The notes beneath the pieces were generated by a model. It made no database searches and was not told the DNA's origin. It saw nothing but the letters and a program-made list of their open reading frames with translations. A stretch of DNA of 64,000 nt from Serratia microhaemolytica. Lineage in GTDB: Bacteria; Pseudomonadota; Gammaproteobacteria; Enterobacterales; Enterobacteriaceae. The translations under genes were made by a program, and so were the position numbers. The stretch lies in the NCBI RefSeq assembly GCF_004011885.1, contig NZ_SBEF01000015.1:23185-87184 (forward strand), written 5' to 3'. This document shows positions 9,208 to 19,942 of this stretch, one piece after another. How positions within the stretch are numbered: position 1 is the first letter of the stretch; each line of letters opens with the position of its first letter.

Positions 9208-11040
9208 TTAGTCGTCGAGGAAGCTGCGCAACACTTCTGAACGACTTGGGTGACGCAATTTACGCAGTGCTTTCGCTTCGATCTGGCGAATACGCTCGCG
9301 TGTGACATCAAATTGCTTGCCGACCTCTTCCAACGTGTGATCGGTATTCATATCAATACCAAAACGCATACGCAGTACCTTTGCTTCCCGTGCGGTTAAA
9401 CCCGCCAGTACATCGTTGGTGGCGGTACGCAAACTCTCTGAAGTCGCCGAGTCAAGCGGCAATTCGAGGGTTGTATCTTCAATAAAATCACCAAGATGTG
9501 AATCTTCATCATCACCAATCGGCGTTTCCATTGAAATCGGTTCTTTAGCGATTTTCAGTACTTTGCGGATCTTATCTTCCGGCATCAGCATCCGTTCAGC
9601 TAACTCTTCCGGCGTGGGTTCTCGCCCCATTTCCTGTAGCATCTGGCGTGAAATACGGTTGAGTTTGTTAATTGTCTCAATCATATGCACCGGAATACGG
9701 ATAGTGCGTGCCTGATCAGCAATCGAACGAGTGATCGCCTGACGGATCCACCAAGTGGCATAAGTTGAAAACTTATAACCCCGGCGATACTCAAACTTAT
9801 CTACCGCTTTCATCAGGCCAATATTCCCTTCCTGGATCAGATCGAGGAACTGTAGACCACGGTTGGTATATTTCTTGGCGATCGAGATAACCAGACGCAA
9901 GTTTGCCTCTACCATCTCCTTTTTGGCACGACGTGCCTTCGCTTCACCAATCGACATACGGCGGTTGATGTCTTTGACCTGATCAATCGTTAGCCCTGTC
10001 TCTTGTTCGATCTGAGCCAATTTCTGTAAGCTGCGCTGAACTTCTTCACCGACATCCTGCAATCTTTCGGACCACGGTTTGCCCATCGCTAATGCAGCAG
10101 AGAACCAAGTCTCGCTGGTTTCATTACCAGTAAACAGGCTGACAAAGTTCTTCTTTGGCATTTTGCACTGCTCAACACAGAGCTTCATGATCAAGCGTTC
10201 CTGGCTACGAACTCGCTCCATCATGCTGCGCATTGAGTTAACCAGAAAATCGAACTGTTTCGGCACCAGACGGAACTGTTTGAACACTTCCGATAAGTTG
10301 TGGATCTCCTCTATCGCACGCTGATGACTCCGCCCATGCTTCTTGATCGCTAGGCGCGTGGTCTCATATTGCGCACGCAGATCAGCAAACTTCTGACGCG
10401 CTAACTCAGGATCGATGCTGTGATCGTCTTCACTCTCTTCCTCAGCCTCTTCATCAACATCGTGCTCTTCGGCTGGCAGTTCCGAACCAATATGCGTTGC
10501 CGTTGGTGCCAAATCTTCCTGCTGCGCATCAGGATCAACGAAGCCGGTGATCAAATCAGAGAGCCGCGTTTCGCCCGCTTCTACCCGATCATACTGTTCG
10601 AGCAGGTAGGTGATCGCCTCAGGATACTCGGCAACCGAGCACTGTACCTGGTTGATGCCATCCTCGATACGTTTGGCGATATCAATTTCGCCCTCACGCG
10701 TCAGCAATTCAACGGTACCCATTTCACGCATATACATGCGTACTGGGTCCGTGGTACGGCCAATTTCAGATTCAACACTGGAAAGCACCTGAGCTGCCGC
10801 TTCTGCCGCATCTTCATCGGCATCGGTGGTGTGCTCAGCCAGCATTAAATCATCAGCATCAGGTGCTTCTTCCATCACCTGAATGCCCATGTCGTTAATC
10901 ATCTGGATGATGTCTTCGATCTGATCAGAATCGACGATATCTTCTGGCAGATGGTCATTGACCTCAGCATAGGTCAAATAGCCTTGCTCCTTACCACGGG
11001 TGACAAGTAGCTTAAGCTGTGACTGCGGGTTTTGCTCCAT
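9208..11040 (-). CDS. rpoD: RNA polymerase primary sigma factor, sigma-70
   Basis: The housekeeping sigma factor directs core RNA polymerase to -35/-10 promoters. It has 610 residues, against 613 in E. coli. Region 1.1 is at the N-terminus ([20 protein letters not shown]), and a long acidic non-conserved insert lies near residues 170-215. Region 2 contains the -10 recognition block [18 protein letters not shown]. The region 4.2 helix-turn-helix, [20 protein letters not shown], recognises -35 elements. It is the last gene of the classical rpsU-dnaG-rpoD operon. In E. coli internal heat-shock promoters within dnaG add expression; I did not verify them here. Confidence 0.98.
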   Translation of the reverse strand: MEQNPQSQLKLLVTRGKEQGYLTYAEVNDHLPEDIVDSDQIEDIIQMINDMGIQVMEEAPDADDLMLAEHTTDADEDAAEAAAQVLSSVESEIGRTTDPVRMYMREMGTVELLTREGEIDIAKRIEDGINQVQCSVAEYPEAITYLLEQYDRVEAGETRLSDLITGFVDPDAQQEDLAPTATHIGSELPAEEHDVDEEAEEESEDDHSIDPELARQKFADLRAQYETTRLAIKKHGRSHQRAIEEIHNLSEVFKQFRLVPKQFDFLVNSMRSMMERVRSQERLIMKLCVEQCKMPKKNFVSLFTGNETSETWFSAALAMGKPWSERLQDVGEEVQRSLQKLAQIEQETGLTIDQVKDINRRMSIGEAKARRAKKEMVEANLRLVISIAKKYTNRGLQFLDLIQEGNIGLMKAVDKFEYRRGYKFSTYATWWIRQAITRSIADQARTIRIPVHMIETINKLNRISRQMLQEMGREPTPEELAERMLMPEDKIRKVLKIAKEPISMETPIGDDEDSHLGDFIEDTTLELPLDSATSESLRTATNDVLAGLTAREAKVLRMRFGIDMNTDHTLEEVGKQFDVTRERIRQIEAKALRKLRHPSRSEVLRSFLDD

Positions 11041-11271
11041 AAGGCGGTATCCACGCTTCAGAGTAATTTGGGTTGGTGTCGGTCGGCGAAACTGCCAACA
11101 ATATCATTTGGGACGTTTTTATTATTGCCGCTGCCCAGATGTGGCGGCATATCGCAAGGCTCACTCCCTGCATTTAGCGGCACTTAAGCCGTTCGGTATA
11201 GGTGTTATACCCTTCAGACGTAACGTAGCAGAGTTGTTACTCCTCTGTAACGTCAATTCATCAGGATATCT

Positions 11272-13020
11272 TTAGTGTTTTTTGGCCAATATCTGATTCA
11301 GTGAACGCACCTCTTCGCGCTCTTCCTGGCTCAAACTTGCCGTTCTCGCCTTTGCAATCAGGGTTTCCAATCGCTGTTCAAGTACTGAATCATACAAACT
11401 TGCCAAGGTATCCAAAAAGGTCTGTTCAATCATCTCATCGACGATCATATGGTTCCACATCGCGAGACTTTCAAGCTGCTGACTAAATTTGTTATCCCGA
11501 TAAAGCTCCAGTAGCTGACCTGTGGTTAGACCGGGTTGCGCTAAACAAGTTTGCACTAACTCAATAAAAAGCGTTAAACCCGCCTGATTAGCCTGTTCAA
11601 GACCTTCTAATGAAGGTATAAGTGTAGCCAACTGCGGGTTCTGTACGAGTAACCCGACTAAGATCCGCATGGTGGTGCGTTTTAACTGTACCGCGCGATA
11701 ACCATTTGTTGCTGTTGCCTGTCTCGGCATCAACTTATCCAGTTGGTTATCATCCAGCAGACCTAATTTGTTACCTAATTGCTGGCGCAGATACAATCGC
11801 AGTGTTTCGCCTGGCACCTGACCAATCAGCGGCAGAGCTAGTGTACTCAATTTTGCCCGCCCATCTACGCTACTTAAGTCAACTTGCGTCACCAGTGTTT
11901 CAAACAAGAAGGTGGAGAGCGGTTGCGCATGCTCGATGCGCTGTTCAAACGCCTGCTTTCCTTCTTTACGTACCAGAGTATCTGGATCTTCACCATCAGG
12001 TAAAAACATAAAACGCAACTGTCGACCATCATTCAAGTAAGGCAGTGCAGTTTCCAATGCTCGCCAAGCTGCCTCGCGCCCTGCGCGATCGCCATCATAA
12101 CAACAGATGACATTATCAGTCACACGAAACAGTAGCTGAACGTGTTCAGCGGTAGTCGAGGTACCCAATGAGGCCACTGCGTAATCAATACCATATTGAG
12201 CCAGTGCTACCACATCCATATAGCCTTCAACTACCAACAGGCGCTGCGGATTGCTCTGTTGCTGCTGTGCTTCATATAAGCCGTACAGTTGCCGGCCTTT
12301 GTGAAATATTTCGGTCTCTGGTGAATTGAGATATTTCGGCATCCCTTCCCCCAGAACCCGTCCACCAAAAGCAATCACTCGCCCACGCTTGTCGCGGATC
12401 GGGAACATGACACGTTCACGAAAGCGATCGTAGCTGCGCCCTTGCTCATTAGTCACCAGCATTCCGGCATCGTTCAGTGCGGCCAGGCCACCGGCTGCGC
12501 GACCGAAGCGCTTTAACGCATTGTCCCAACCTGCTGGGGCAAAACCAATAGCAAAATGGCGAATAATCTCTTCACTCAAACCACGTTGACTGAGGTAATT
12601 TCTCGCCTGTTGACCATGACTCTGCTGCAACGACTGCTGATAGAACTCGCTCAGTTGCCCCATCAGTTGATATAGGCTCTGGCGCTGGTGACGTTCCATC
12701 TGTGTTGGGCCACTACCTGCCTCATACGGCACATCAAGACCGTGCATTGCCGCCAACTCTTCGATGGTTTCGACAAATTCAAGCCGATCATAATTCATCA
12801 AAAAGTCGATGGCATTACCGTGCGCACCACAACCAAAGCAGTGATAGAACTGTTTTTCCCCATTCACCGTAAACGAGGGGGTCTTTTCATTATGGAATGG
12901 ACAGCACGCGTGATAATTTTTACCCTGTTTCTTGAGTTTTACTCGTATATCGATGAGATCAACAATATCGGTGCGAGCCAGCAAGTCATTGATAAATACG
13001 CGAGGAATTCGCCCAGCCAT
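11272..13020 (-). CDS. dnaG: DNA primase
   Basis: DnaG synthesises RNA primers for replication. The 582-residue protein has the N-terminal zinc-binding domain (CCPFHNEKTPSF followed by YHCFGCG, residues about 40-64), the TOPRIM catalytic core with VVEGYMDVVAL and the acidic CCYDGDRAG motif, and a C-terminal helical domain that binds the replicative helicase DnaB. Length and start (MAGRIPRVFINDLL) match E. coli. It is the middle gene of the macromolecular synthesis operon. The 231-base gap to rpoD contains an imperfect hairpin near 11217-11258 that might correspond to the RNA processing region between these genes in E. coli. Confidence 0.98.
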   Translation of the reverse strand: MAGRIPRVFINDLLARTDIVDLIDIRVKLKKQGKNYHACCPFHNEKTPSFTVNGEKQFYHCFGCGAHGNAIDFLMNYDRLEFVETIEELAAMHGLDVPYEAGSGPTQMERHQRQSLYQLMGQLSEFYQQSLQQSHGQQARNYLSQRGLSEEIIRHFAIGFAPAGWDNALKRFGRAAGGLAALNDAGMLVTNEQGRSYDRFRERVMFPIRDKRGRVIAFGGRVLGEGMPKYLNSPETEIFHKGRQLYGLYEAQQQQSNPQRLLVVEGYMDVVALAQYGIDYAVASLGTSTTAEHVQLLFRVTDNVICCYDGDRAGREAAWRALETALPYLNDGRQLRFMFLPDGEDPDTLVRKEGKQAFEQRIEHAQPLSTFLFETLVTQVDLSSVDGRAKLSTLALPLIGQVPGETLRLYLRQQLGNKLGLLDDNQLDKLMPRQATATNGYRAVQLKRTTMRILVGLLVQNPQLATLIPSLEGLEQANQAGLTLFIELVQTCLAQPGLTTGQLLELYRDNKFSQQLESLAMWNHMIVDEMIEQTFLDTLASLYDSVLEQRLETLIAKARTASLSQEEREEVRSLNQILAKKH

Positions 13021-13120
13021 AAGCTTTTATTCAATTTCCTATAAACGAGAATAAGCCGCGCATTTCTTAAGGAAATGCACGGCCTTCATATGCAACTACT
13101 CGGTCTGCGTGTTCTTGGAA

Positions 13121-13149
13121 ATTAAAAATCACGCGGTGGGGCTAACCCC
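13121..13149 (-). terminator. Leaky terminator between rpsU and dnaG
   Basis: On the minus strand a short GGGG-TTAG-CCCC hairpin (13138-13149) precedes a T-rich tract (ATTTTTAAT, 13121-13129), just after the rpsU stop. In E. coli a partial terminator at this place lowers dnaG expression relative to rpsU. The stem is short, so the functional assignment rests partly on the conserved location. Confidence 0.5.
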
Positions 13150-13155
13150 TAAGGA

Positions 13156-13383
<228 letters not shown>

Positions 13384-13438
13384 TCAATAAAATTCGCTTT
13401 TTTGCTGACCAAACGCCAACATTTCAGAATGGTGCCGA

Positions 13439-13468
13439 ATTCTACTGTAAGGAATATGGCTTTGTAAA
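13439..13468 (-). promoter_or_regulatory. Sigma-70 promoter of the rpsU-dnaG-rpoD operon
   Basis: On the minus strand a -35 box TTTACA (13463-13468) and a -10 box TAGAAT (13439-13444) are separated by 18 bases, about 70 bases upstream of rpsU. Both boxes match the consensus at most positions. The expected start would lie near 13432. Confidence 0.6.
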
Positions 13469-13590
13469 GGAGAAATCAAAAGCGCCAAACACGCCCGGCG
13501 AGCCAGAACCAAAATCGACTCGGTTATGTTAGACTGACGCAACGCAGTGAACACAAACTGCTAATCCCTCGGTAAACAACGGAAACAACA

Positions 13591-14607
13591 ATGCGCGTAC
13601 TGGGTATCGAAACATCCTGTGATGAAACTGGCATTGCCATCTACGATGATGAAGCAGGTCTACTCGCCAATCAACTCTATAGTCAAGTTAAAATCCATGC
13701 TGACTATGGTGGTGTGGTGCCTGAACTGGCCTCACGCGACCATGTGCGCAAGACGGTGCCGCTTATTCAGGCGGCGCTGCAACAGGCTAACCTCACCGCC
13801 GACGATATTAATGCGGTTGCTTATACAGCAGGGCCTGGGCTAGTGGGTGCCTTATTGGTTGGTGCAACCATTGGCCGTGCGCTGGCATTCGCTTGGCAAG
13901 TCCCTGCCGTGGCAGTTCACCATATGGAGGGGCACTTACTGGCCCCAATGCTAGAAGCTCAGCCACCTCAGTTTCCTTTTGTCGCACTGCTGGTCTCCGG
14001 TGGGCACACCCAGTTGATCCAAGTGACCGGGATTGGTGAGTACACGCTACTGGGGGAGTCAATCGATGATGCAGCAGGTGAAGCATTCGACAAAACAGCA
14101 AAACTATTGGGACTAGACTATCCAGGTGGGCCACTGTTGTCACAATTGGCACAACAAGGGGTCACTGGACGCTTCACTTTCCCACGACCAATGACAGATC
14201 GTCCCGGGTTAGATTTCAGTTTCTCTGGTTTGAAAACCTTTGCCGCCAACACTGCCCGCACGCATGGTGACGATCCACAAACCCGGGCCGATATCGCACG
14301 CGCCTTTGAAGATGCCGTGGTTGACACTTTGGCGATCAAATGCAAACGCGCCCTTGAGCAAACTGGATTGAACCGATTGGTGGTCGCTGGTGGTGTCAGC
14401 GCCAACCGTACCTTACGTGATAAGCTGGCTAGCGTGATGCAACAGCGCGGCGGTCATGTTTTTTATCCCCGCCCCGAATTCTGCACCGATAACGGTGCGA
14501 TGATCGCTTATGCCGGTATGGTGCGCTTAAATAGCCCGCAGACATCTCTGGGCGTCACTGTGCATCCACGCTGGCCACTGGCTCAGTTAACCCCTGTTGG
14601 TCAGTAG
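13591..14607 (+). CDS. tsaD: tRNA N6-adenosine threonylcarbamoyltransferase
   Basis: TsaD transfers the threonylcarbamoyl group to A37 of ANN-decoding tRNAs, together with TsaB, TsaC and TsaE. The 338-residue ASKHA-fold protein has the N-terminal [10 protein letters not shown] motif, metal-binding His111 and His115 in HHMEGH, the nucleotide-binding SGGHT motif and a second metal-ligand region, CTDNGAM. It is divergent from rpsU across a 219-base gap, the arrangement seen in E. coli. It converges on xanP downstream with a 101-base gap in which I see no strong terminator. Confidence 0.98.
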   Translation: MRVLGIETSCDETGIAIYDDEAGLLANQLYSQVKIHADYGGVVPELASRDHVRKTVPLIQAALQQANLTADDINAVAYTAGPGLVGALLVGATIGRALAFAWQVPAVAVHHMEGHLLAPMLEAQPPQFPFVALLVSGGHTQLIQVTGIGEYTLLGESIDDAAGEAFDKTAKLLGLDYPGGPLLSQLAQQGVTGRFTFPRPMTDRPGLDFSFSGLKTFAANTARTHGDDPQTRADIARAFEDAVVDTLAIKCKRALEQTGLNRLVVAGGVSANRTLRDKLASVMQQRGGHVFYPRPEFCTDNGAMIAYAGMVRLNSPQTSLGVTVHPRWPLAQLTPVGQ

Positions 14608-14708
14608 CACCCCACTTTAGTCAGCGGTAAGCCTGCTGCAACCGGTTGATTGTGCTAAAAACGGCGACCGTACATGGTTGATAGCCACCAATCTTGCCCT
14701 CAGGTTGA

Positions 14709-16100
14709 CTATTTCTCTTGCGGAAACAGTAGATTGAGCACAATCGCTGTGATACCACCGGCAGCGATGCCGGAAGAGAACAACGTTTTTAGCCAATCGG
14801 GAGAAAACTGTAGGATCAGCGGCTGCTGTGACACACCCAAACCGACGGCAAGCGACAGCGCGATAATCATGATCGCACGTCGATTCAACGTTTCACGCGC
14901 CACAATCCGAACGCCAGATGCTGCAATGGTGCCAAACATCACAATGGTTGCACCACCAAGTATCGGTTCGGGGATCTGCTGGACAAAACCCGCAACACCA
15001 GGAAAGATGCCCAGCAACATCAGCATCAGTGCCACTAGAAAGCCAACGTAACGGCTGGCGACCCCTGTCAGTTGGATCACACCATTGTTTTGGCTAAAAC
15101 AGGAGTTAGGGAAGGTGTTAAACATCGCCGATAACATTGAGTTCAGGCCATTTGCCAATACTCCACCTTTTAAACGCCTCATATATAGTGGCCCACTAAC
15201 CGGTTGTTCCGAGACATCTGAGGTGGCGGTGATATCACCGATCGTCTCAAGCGAAGTCACCATAAACACCAGCATCAACGGCAATAGTAAACCCCAGTCA
15301 AAGCCCAGCCCATAATAGAGCGGCATAGGCAACATCACTAACGGGGCCGTTCCATCAGCCTGTGTAGCCGGTAGCATCCCTAACCACCAGGCGAGCAGAT
15401 AGCCAATCGCCATCGCTATCACCAATGAGGCGACACGCAGATAAGGATTACGTTGCCGATTCAGCGCAATAATGACCCCCAGCACCACACCCGCCAACAG
15501 CAAGTTATCAGGAGCGCCAAAAGTTTGATTATTAAGCGCAGCATAACCACCACCGATCGAAGTTAAGCCAATCTGGATCAGCGACAAGCCAATAATCATC
15601 ACCACAATGCCAGAGACCAGTGGCGTAATAATTCGGTGTGCCAGGTGTAGCACCCGTGAGAGTAAAATTTCAGTGCAGGCAGCGAGCATCAAAGTACCAA
15701 ACAGTGCCGCCATCATGGTCGGGATATCAGCCCCACCATTTTTTAGTGCCAATCCCCCCATGATCAGCGGAGCCACAAAGTTGAAACTGGTACCTTGGAT
15801 CGATAGCAGCCCCGAACCGACTGGTCCCCAGGTTCTGATTTGTAAAATAGAGGCCAAGCCGGAGGCGAATAACGACATACTGATAATGCGCTGAGTATCT
15901 TGTGGCGGCAGCCCCAGTGCTTGGCAAATCAGTATCGCAGGAGTGATCACGGCAACAAACATCGCTAACAGATGTTGGCTGGCAGCAAATAGCGCTTGCG
16001 GCAGAGGTGGGCGCTCATCCAGGTGATAGATCAGTTCACTGCTGCCTGTACTGGCCGATCTATCCGCTCTATTACCAGACCTGGTGGATTGAATCGTCAT
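14709..16100 (-). CDS. xanP: Xanthine permease of the NCS2 family
   Basis: XanP imports xanthine with protons across the inner membrane. The 463-residue protein aligns closely with E. coli XanP (YicE) over its whole length. Marks include the N-terminal [19 protein letters not shown], the [15 protein letters not shown] segment, the NCS2 signature [15 protein letters not shown] and [19 protein letters not shown]. About 14 hydrophobic segments are expected. It is divergent from gltS, as in E. coli. The upstream gap holds a PurR-box-like palindrome (16154-16169), which suggests repression by PurR when purines are plentiful. Confidence 0.94.
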   Translation of the reverse strand: MTIQSTRSGNRADRSASTGSSELIYHLDERPPLPQALFAASQHLLAMFVAVITPAILICQALGLPPQDTQRIISMSLFASGLASILQIRTWGPVGSGLLSIQGTSFNFVAPLIMGGLALKNGGADIPTMMAALFGTLMLAACTEILLSRVLHLAHRIITPLVSGIVVMIIGLSLIQIGLTSIGGGYAALNNQTFGAPDNLLLAGVVLGVIIALNRQRNPYLRVASLVIAMAIGYLLAWWLGMLPATQADGTAPLVMLPMPLYYGLGFDWGLLLPLMLVFMVTSLETIGDITATSDVSEQPVSGPLYMRRLKGGVLANGLNSMLSAMFNTFPNSCFSQNNGVIQLTGVASRYVGFLVALMLMLLGIFPGVAGFVQQIPEPILGGATIVMFGTIAASGVRIVARETLNRRAIMIIALSLAVGLGVSQQPLILQFSPDWLKTLFSSGIAAGGITAIVLNLLFPQEK

Positions 16101-16422
16101 GGCAGTGTATTCTCACAGCGGAAAAGAGGGCATTTTAATCTGCCAGTGAAGAAAAGCAAACGGTTGCTTAACAATATATCTGTACTATCCTCAAAGGCAC
16201 CCTACTCCATTTTGTGTAGCATACCGCTGGTTAAAAACGACACAGAAAGCGCTGTCAAATTGCACAAGATGGAGGAAAAACTTTATGAGCGTCTCATTTC
16301 CACCTATTTTCTCTTGTGTTGTTTACGATTTTTACTTCTAATCCTGCACTCACTAAGTTAAAAAATTGAGTGGAATTTGTAACTTATTATTTACTATTGC
16401 TTTAATCATACGGGGTAACTAG
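16101..16422. other. Divergent regulatory gap between xanP and gltS
   Basis: 322 bases without a credible ORF. It holds the PurR-like operator at 16154-16169. A possible xanP promoter on the minus strand has a TAAAAT -10 box near 16134-16139 with a poor -35 (TTTGCT) overlapping that operator. The gltS side is AT-rich and shows no box that I would defend. Confidence 0.5.
16154..16169. promoter_or_regulatory. Candidate PurR operator upstream of xanP
   Basis: AAGCAAACGGTTGCTT is a near-perfect palindrome that fits the PurR box (ACGCAAACGTTTGCGT type) at its central GCAAACG-TTGC positions. It lies 54 bases upstream of the xanP start and overlaps the probable -35 region, a position suited to repression. 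PurR control of a purine permease is biologically sensible; the binding itself is inferred. Confidence 0.55.
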
Positions 16423-17637
16423 ATGTTCCATCTTGATACTTATGGCACTTTAGTCGCTGCCACACTGGTTCTGCTGCTCGGCGGCAAATGTGTGCGTTCG
16501 ATTCCTCTGCTAAGAAAATATACAATCCCAGCACCCGTTGCTGGTGGCCTGTTGGTTGCATTATTGCTGCTGGTTATCAAGAAAACAGTCAATTGGGAAA
16601 TCGGCTTCGATATGTCGCTGAAAGATCCCCTAATGCTGGCTTTTTTCGCCACCGTAGGTCTAAATGCTAACCTCGCCCGTTTACGAGCGGGTGGTAAGGC
16701 ACTGGTTGTTTTCCTGTTTGTAGTGCTTGGTCTATTGCTGGTACAGAACGGTATCGGTGTCGGTATGGCAAAAATGCTCGGCCTCGATCCATTAATGGGT
16801 CTAATCGCCGGTTCTATCACCCTTTCCGGTGGTCACGGTACTGGTGCCGCGTGGAGTAAAGTGTTTGTTGAGCAGTACGGTTTTGCCAACGCCACCGAAG
16901 TTGCGATGGCTTGTGCTACTTTCGGACTGGTTCTCGGTGGGCTGATTGGTGGTCCGGTTGCGCGCCATTTGGTCAAACGCTCCTCGATACCCGATGCAGC
17001 AGCAGAGGACAGTGTACAACCCAGTGGTTTTGAAAAACCGGAAAGTGGCCGTTTGATCACTTCGCTGGTACTGGTCGAAACCATTGCTATGATCGCTGTC
17101 TGCCTCAGCTTCGGTAACATCATTGCCGACGCACTGAGAGGTACGGTTTTCGAGTTACCGACCTTTGTCTGTGTACTGTTTATGGGCGTAATTGTCAGCA
17201 ACACGCTCTCGGCAACTGGGTTATATACCATCTTCGAACGTGCTGTTTCGGTGCTTGGCAACGTCAGTTTATCGCTGTTTTTGGCCATGGCACTGATGAG
17301 CCTACGCCTCTGGGAACTTGCCTCGCTGGCACTGCCAATGTTGCTGATCCTCTCGGTACAGGCACTGGTGATGGCGCTGTATGCTATTTTTGTCACCTAT
17401 CGAGTCATGGGGCGCTCTTACGATGCGGCCGTGTTAGCGGCAGGCCATTGCGGTTTTGGTATGGGAGCAACTCCGACAGCAATTGCTAATATGCAGGCGA
17501 TCACTGATCGTTTTGGCCCTTCACACCTGGCATTTTTAGTCGTGCCAATGGTGGGTGCATTCTTTATCGATATCGCCAACGCGATCATTATTAAGCTTTA
17601 TCTAATGTTGCCTGGCTTTACTACCGTTGTCGGGTAA
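16423..17637 (+). CDS. gltS: Sodium/glutamate symporter
   Basis: GltS imports glutamate with sodium through the inner membrane. The 404-residue product matches the E. coli protein in length and in both inverted-repeat motifs: the first half has SGGHGTGAAWSKVF, and the second has the related AGHCGFGMGATPTAIANM, the re-entrant loops that form the substrate site. About ten hydrophobic segments are visible. The gene is divergent from xanP and followed after 20 bases by yjjV, with which it may share a transcript. Confidence 0.96.
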   Translation: MFHLDTYGTLVAATLVLLLGGKCVRSIPLLRKYTIPAPVAGGLLVALLLLVIKKTVNWEIGFDMSLKDPLMLAFFATVGLNANLARLRAGGKALVVFLFVVLGLLLVQNGIGVGMAKMLGLDPLMGLIAGSITLSGGHGTGAAWSKVFVEQYGFANATEVAMACATFGLVLGGLIGGPVARHLVKRSSIPDAAAEDSVQPSGFEKPESGRLITSLVLVETIAMIAVCLSFGNIIADALRGTVFELPTFVCVLFMGVIVSNTLSATGLYTIFERAVSVLGNVSLSLFLAMALMSLRLWELASLALPMLLILSVQALVMALYAIFVTYRVMGRSYDAAVLAAGHCGFGMGATPTAIANMQAITDRFGPSHLAFLVVPMVGAFFIDIANAIIIKLYLMLPGFTTVVG

Positions 17638-17657
17638 CCCCTTTCAGTACCTAATTG

Positions 17658-18467
17658 ATGAGTTATAGCTTTACCGATACGCATTGCCACTTTGACTTTC
17701 CTCCTTTTTGTGGTGATGAACAAGCCAGCCTTCAGCGTGCTGCTGAGGCTGGCGTACAGCAGATTATTGTGCCGACAGTGACTGCTGCCGGTTTTGCGCC
17801 GGTTTTAGCACTGGCACAACAATACCCTGCTTTGTTTGCTGCGCTGGGGCTACACCCACTCTATGTACAGCAGCATCAAGACCACCACTTGGTTGAATTA
17901 AGCCAAGCCCTGGCGACTCAACCAACGAAACTGATTGCTGTGGGTGAGATCGGGCTGGATCTCTATATGCCCGATCCCTGCTTTGCACGCCAACAGACTC
18001 TGCTAGCTGCTCAATTAAAACTGGCAAAACAGTATGATCTGCCAGTGTTACTACACTCGCGCCGCAGCCATGATCAACTCAGTATGCTGCTACGCCGCGC
18101 CGATTTACCGCGCCGAGGTGTGGTACACGGTTTTGCTGGTAGCTTGGCACAAGCGCAAACCTTTTTAAGCCTGGGATATTACATTGGCGTTGGTGGTACT
18201 ATCACTTATCCGCGTGCGCAGAAAACCCGCCGCGTGATAGCGCAGTTACCGCTCGCTTCGCTACTGCTCGAGACTGATGCTCCTGACATGCCGCTGGCAG
18301 GCTATCAAGGGCAAGCCAACCGACCTGAACGTTTGCGTGAGATTTTCTCAGCACTTTGCCAGCTACGTGATGAGCCTGCCGCAGAGATTGCCTGGCAACT
18401 ACAGCAAAATGTACAAGTGCTGTTTGGTTTGAATAAGACCTCTGCTTCGCTCGTTTCCCCGTGCTGA
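17658..18467 (+). CDS. yjjV: TatD-family metal-dependent hydrolase YjjV
   Basis: A TatD-type metallohydrolase with a TIM-barrel fold; relatives act as 3'-5' deoxyribonucleases or D-aminoacyl-tRNA deacylases. The N-terminal metal motif is DTHCHFDF. Further ligand positions are GEIGLDL (Glu), LHSRRSHDQ (His), VVHGFAG (His) and ETDAPDMPL (Asp). The 269-residue sequence aligns best with E. coli YjjV. I chose the ATG at 17658; a TTG one codon earlier is also open. In E. coli yjjV lies near osmY at a distant chromosomal location, so its place behind gltS is a rearrangement relative to that genome. Confidence 0.9.
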   Translation: MSYSFTDTHCHFDFPPFCGDEQASLQRAAEAGVQQIIVPTVTAAGFAPVLALAQQYPALFAALGLHPLYVQQHQDHHLVELSQALATQPTKLIAVGEIGLDLYMPDPCFARQQTLLAAQLKLAKQYDLPVLLHSRRSHDQLSMLLRRADLPRRGVVHGFAGSLAQAQTFLSLGYYIGVGGTITYPRAQKTRRVIAQLPLASLLLETDAPDMPLAGYQGQANRPERLREIFSALCQLRDEPAAEIAWQLQQNVQVLFGLNKTSASLVSPC

Positions 18468-18506
18468 GCCATCCGCACAATAAGCGCAGTCTTTTAATCG
18501 ATTGCT

Positions 18507-18518
18507 TTGATTAATCAA
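18507..18518. promoter_or_regulatory. 12-bp palindrome upstream of the flavoenzyme gene
   Basis: TTGATTAATCAA is a perfect palindrome in the 152-base gap before the FAD-dependent oxidoreductase gene. A half copy (TTGATTA) follows at 18525-18531. It could be an operator for a dimeric regulator. No adjacent regulator gene exists, so this is tentative. Confidence 0.3.
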
Positions 18519-18619
18519 TAGCATTGATTAGCCTATCACATTAGTTAATCTGCTGGTTTCGCGGTGCTAAATGCTTTATAACATTGCCCAGTGATTGATT
18601 GTCGACAAGGGAAAAATAG

Positions 18620-19933
18620 GTGAAATATCCATCAGTGCCATTAAATCAAAATGATAACGGCTGGTTAATCGATCATCAGCAAACCACACGTTATCCCGTG
18701 TTGGTGGGAAACCAAACCGCTGATTGGGTAGTGGTAGGTTCTGGCTTTGCTGGCGTCTCTTTTGCCCGACGATTGGCCTGTCTAAATCCAGAACTAAAGA
18801 TTATTCTGATTGATGCCAACGGTGCTGCAGAGAGTTCATCAGCCAGAAATTCCGGATTTATCATTGGGCTGCCACACAATATCGGCAGTTCAACCGCTGA
18901 ACTGAAAAAAGCACAAGGCTATCGTTCGCTACTACAGGCGGGGATCAACCAACTCAGTACCCTGATCGGCCAGCATCAGATCGTGTGTCAATGGGAGAAT
19001 ATTGGTAAATACCATTGCCAAGTTTCAAGCAGCAACCAACGAATATTAAAAGAGTACTGCGATCACCTCTCAATGATGGAAGAACCATACCAACTCCTGC
19101 AACAGGACGAACTGGAGCAAAAGCTGGCTACCCGTTTTTATCGGCAGGGGATCTACACCCCAAACACGATCCTAGTTAATCCGGCTAGCCTGATTATTGG
19201 CTTGGTTGATCACCTGCCACAAAATGTCACGGTGTATAACCACAGCCCAGTGATGGAGATCAACTACGGTAATAACATTCAGGTACGTACTCCTTATGGC
19301 ACGCTGATAACGGGTAATATCATGCTGGCTACCAATGCCCTCTCGCGTGAACTGTTACCGGCGACCAGCAGACAGGCAGCAATGGCAACATTTGCCAGTA
19401 TCACCGCACCACTGACCGCCGAGCAGCGCCAACGATTACCCGAGATGAGCAGTTGGGGACTAACACCGGTTAATGCGATCGCCGGTGCCACGCTGCGCTA
19501 TACACCAGACCACCGTTTTCTTATCCGCCAGCATGTGATCCCAGCCCTGAATGGTGCAGTAACTGCCGCGCAAACCTATCAGGCAACGGAGCAGCATCGT
19601 AGGCTGTTTAATAAAATTTACCCGCAATTAAATGACGTGCCAGTGCTGCGTACCTGGTCTGGCACCATCAGTGTGACGAGGAATGGTGCTCCCGTTTGGG
19701 GCAAATTAAAAAAAGGGGTTTATACCGCTGGCGGATGCAATGGCGCAGGTATCGCTAAGCAGACCATCGCTGGCAGCCTGTTAGCCGATTACGCGTTAAG
19801 CCAACATCATCCGCTGATTGGTGCCATGCTCGAACTCGGGCACGCCAACTACCTGCCACCATCACCATTGTTGGATGTTGCAATCAAACTGTCGTTGGCT
19901 AAAGAGCGTTTTCTCGGGCGCTCAGAGGGGTAA
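18620..19933 (+). CDS. FAD-dependent oxidoreductase of the DAO family
   Basis: The 437-residue protein has the dinucleotide-binding motif VVGSGFAGVSFARRL (about residues 38-52), an acidic strand end IILIDAN, and SARNSGFIIG, which resembles the flavin-contact region of glycine and sarcosine oxidases and of gamma-glutamylputrescine oxidase (PuuB). The C-terminal FAD motif is GVYTAGGCNGAGIA. It most likely oxidises an amine or amino acid. No puu genes or other catabolic partners are nearby, so the substrate cannot be named. The start is a GTG, with AAGG nine bases upstream. It converges on yiiQ with a gap of only nine bases. Confidence 0.75.
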   Translation: MKYPSVPLNQNDNGWLIDHQQTTRYPVLVGNQTADWVVVGSGFAGVSFARRLACLNPELKIILIDANGAAESSSARNSGFIIGLPHNIGSSTAELKKAQGYRSLLQAGINQLSTLIGQHQIVCQWENIGKYHCQVSSSNQRILKEYCDHLSMMEEPYQLLQQDELEQKLATRFYRQGIYTPNTILVNPASLIIGLVDHLPQNVTVYNHSPVMEINYGNNIQVRTPYGTLITGNIMLATNALSRELLPATSRQAAMATFASITAPLTAEQRQRLPEMSSWGLTPVNAIAGATLRYTPDHRFLIRQHVIPALNGAVTAAQTYQATEQHRRLFNKIYPQLNDVPVLRTWSGTISVTRNGAPVWGKLKKGVYTAGGCNGAGIAKQTIAGSLLADYALSQHHPLIGAMLELGHANYLPPSPLLDVAIKLSLAKERFLGRSEG

Positions 19934-19942
19934 TAAAGGCAA

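Noticed and set aside
10420..10848. 142-codon plus-strand frame opposite rpoD
   Set aside because: It is the antisense shadow of the strongly conserved rpoD sequence; no family similarity and no ribosome-binding site.
16833..17396. 187-codon minus-strand frame opposite gltS
   Set aside because: Ser/Thr-rich antisense of a membrane protein gene, with no recognisable domain.
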